Shown here piece by piece: positions 6,065-6,706 of a stretch of DNA of 6,706 bases. The notes under the pieces were generated by a model. The model was given only the letters and a program-made list of their open reading frames with translations. It was not told where the DNA came from and did not search any database. The position numbers were made by a program, and so were the translations under genes. The DNA is from Reyranella sp. Its GTDB lineage: Bacteria > Pseudomonadota > Alphaproteobacteria > Reyranellales > Reyranellaceae. The DNA is taken from contig JADHLS010000290.1 in the NCBI GenBank assembly GCA_016780605.1, positions 1 to 6,706 of the forward strand, in the 5' to 3' direction. The number at the start of each line of letters is the position of its first letter. Position 1 is the stretch's first letter.

Positions 6065-6696
6065 AACCGGTGTTTGATGCGGCCTTTCGCGCACAGTTCC
6101 GCGAGCTGGTGCTGTGGCGGCGCGACGTGCGGCGCTTCCGGCGCGATCCCATAGCGCGCGAGCGCATCGACGCCCTGATCGAGATCGCCACCCACGCGCC
6201 GTCCGTCGGCCTGAGCCAGCCCTGGCGCTTCGTTCACGTCGATTCGCCTGAGCGCCGGCTCGCCGTCGTTAAAAGCTTCACCGGCGCCAACCAGCGTGCC
6301 CTCGAAGGCTATTCCGGCACGAAGCAGGCGACCTATGCCACCCTGAAGCTGGCAGGGCTGAAGGAGGCGCCGGTGCATCTCGCCGTGCTGTCCGACGACG
6401 GCACGCACACCGGCAGCGGGCTTGGTCAGCAGACCATGCCCGAGACGCTGCTCTATTCCGTGGTCGCCGCCATCCAGACGCTGTGGCTGGCGGCGCGCGC
6501 CGACGGCATCGGCATGGGCTGGGTGTCGATCCTCGATCCTGCCGCCGTCGTCCGCGCGCTCGACGTGCCGCCAGGCTGGAGCCTCGTCGCCTATCTCTGC
6601 CTCGGCTTGCCGGCGGAAGAGCATCTCGATCCCGAGCTCGAACGCCATCACTGGGAACAGCGTACCGATCTCGAGAAGGTCGTCTTCGCGCGTTGA
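6061..6696 (+). CDS. bluB: BluB, 5,6-dimethylbenzimidazole synthase
   Basis: BluB breaks down reduced FMN with molecular oxygen to make 5,6-dimethylbenzimidazole, the lower axial ligand of cobalamin. The 211 aa form one nitroreductase-like flavin domain. Seen are WRRDVRRF (19-26), whose Asp22 aligns with the essential Asp32 of Sinorhizobium BluB; HAPSVGLSQPWRFV (45-58); YSGTKQATYATLKLAGL (84-100); the lid-region GLGQQTMPETLLYSV (120-134); and GMGWVSILDP (151-160), whose Ser156 corresponds to Ser167. Together these separate BluB from ordinary nitroreductases. Its ATG overlaps the cobB stop (ATGA) and has no strong ribosome site, so it is probably coupled to cobB. The stop falls 10 bases before the window end, so whether the operon continues cannot be seen. 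Having bluB here implies that cofactor ligand and corrin ring are made together, and that the pathway needs oxygen. Confidence 0.96.
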   Translation: MKPVFDAAFRAQFRELVLWRRDVRRFRRDPIARERIDALIEIATHAPSVGLSQPWRFVHVDSPERRLAVVKSFTGANQRALEGYSGTKQATYATLKLAGLKEAPVHLAVLSDDGTHTGSGLGQQTMPETLLYSVVAAIQTLWLAARADGIGMGWVSILDPAAVVRALDVPPGWSLVAYLCLGLPAEEHLDPELERHHWEQRTDLEKVVFAR

Positions 6697-6706
6697 GAAG
6701 CAAGGC

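Noticed and set aside
3942..6651. Further long minus-strand frames (3942-4805, 4667-5530, 5923-6651) opposite cobA, cobB and bluB
   Set aside because: All mirror the codon pattern of the plus-strand genes and show no family motifs.
1..6706. Cobalamin riboswitch, CRISPR array, tRNA or insertion sequence
   Set aside because: No non-coding stretch is long enough for a riboswitch, and no repeat arrays, tRNA-like arms or transposase motifs were seen.

Overview
The window is a segment of the aerobic (oxygen-dependent, late cobalt insertion) cobalamin (vitamin B12) biosynthesis operon of a GC-rich bacterium. By eye the DNA is about 70% G+C. The gene set (separate CobJ, CobK, CobM and CobB, a fused CobL, a stand-alone CobE, plus BluB) and the protein motifs point to an alphaproteobacterium. 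I cannot assign a genus from sequence alone.

Layout, left to right: the 3' end of cobI (+), cobJ (+), cobK on the minus strand, then cobL, cobE, cobM, cobA, cobB and bluB, all on the plus strand. Coding density is essentially complete. No intergenic stretch exceeds a few bases, and only about 10 bases follow bluB. All six junctions between co-directional neighbours are 4-base stop/start overlaps (ATGA or GTGA), as expected for a translationally coupled operon. The exception is cobK. It is inverted, overlaps the 3' end of cobJ by 37 bases tail to tail, and shares two bases of its start codon with cobL head to head in a CATG palindrome.

Functionally, CobA makes precorrin-2 from uroporphyrinogen III and CobI methylates it to precorrin-3A. 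The 3A-to-3B step (CobG or CobZ) is not in the window. CobJ contracts the ring to precorrin-4, and CobM methylates C11 to precorrin-5. CobF (to 6A) is not in the window. CobK reduces precorrin-6A, and CobL makes precorrin-8. CobH (to hydrogenobyrinic acid) is not in the window. CobB amidates hydrogenobyrinic acid to the a,c-diamide, ready for CobNST cobalt insertion elsewhere. BluB supplies the lower ligand dimethylbenzimidazole. CobE is an accessory protein of unsettled role. The missing steps probably lie upstream of cobI or elsewhere in the genome.

I see no RNA genes, mobile elements, CRISPR arrays or cobalamin riboswitch. All genes belong to known families, so I found no new biological system. 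The points worth a second look are the inverted cobK with its shared start palindrome, a 20-bp perfect palindrome inside cobA, a hairpin just past cobJ, and a few substitutions in normally conserved motifs.
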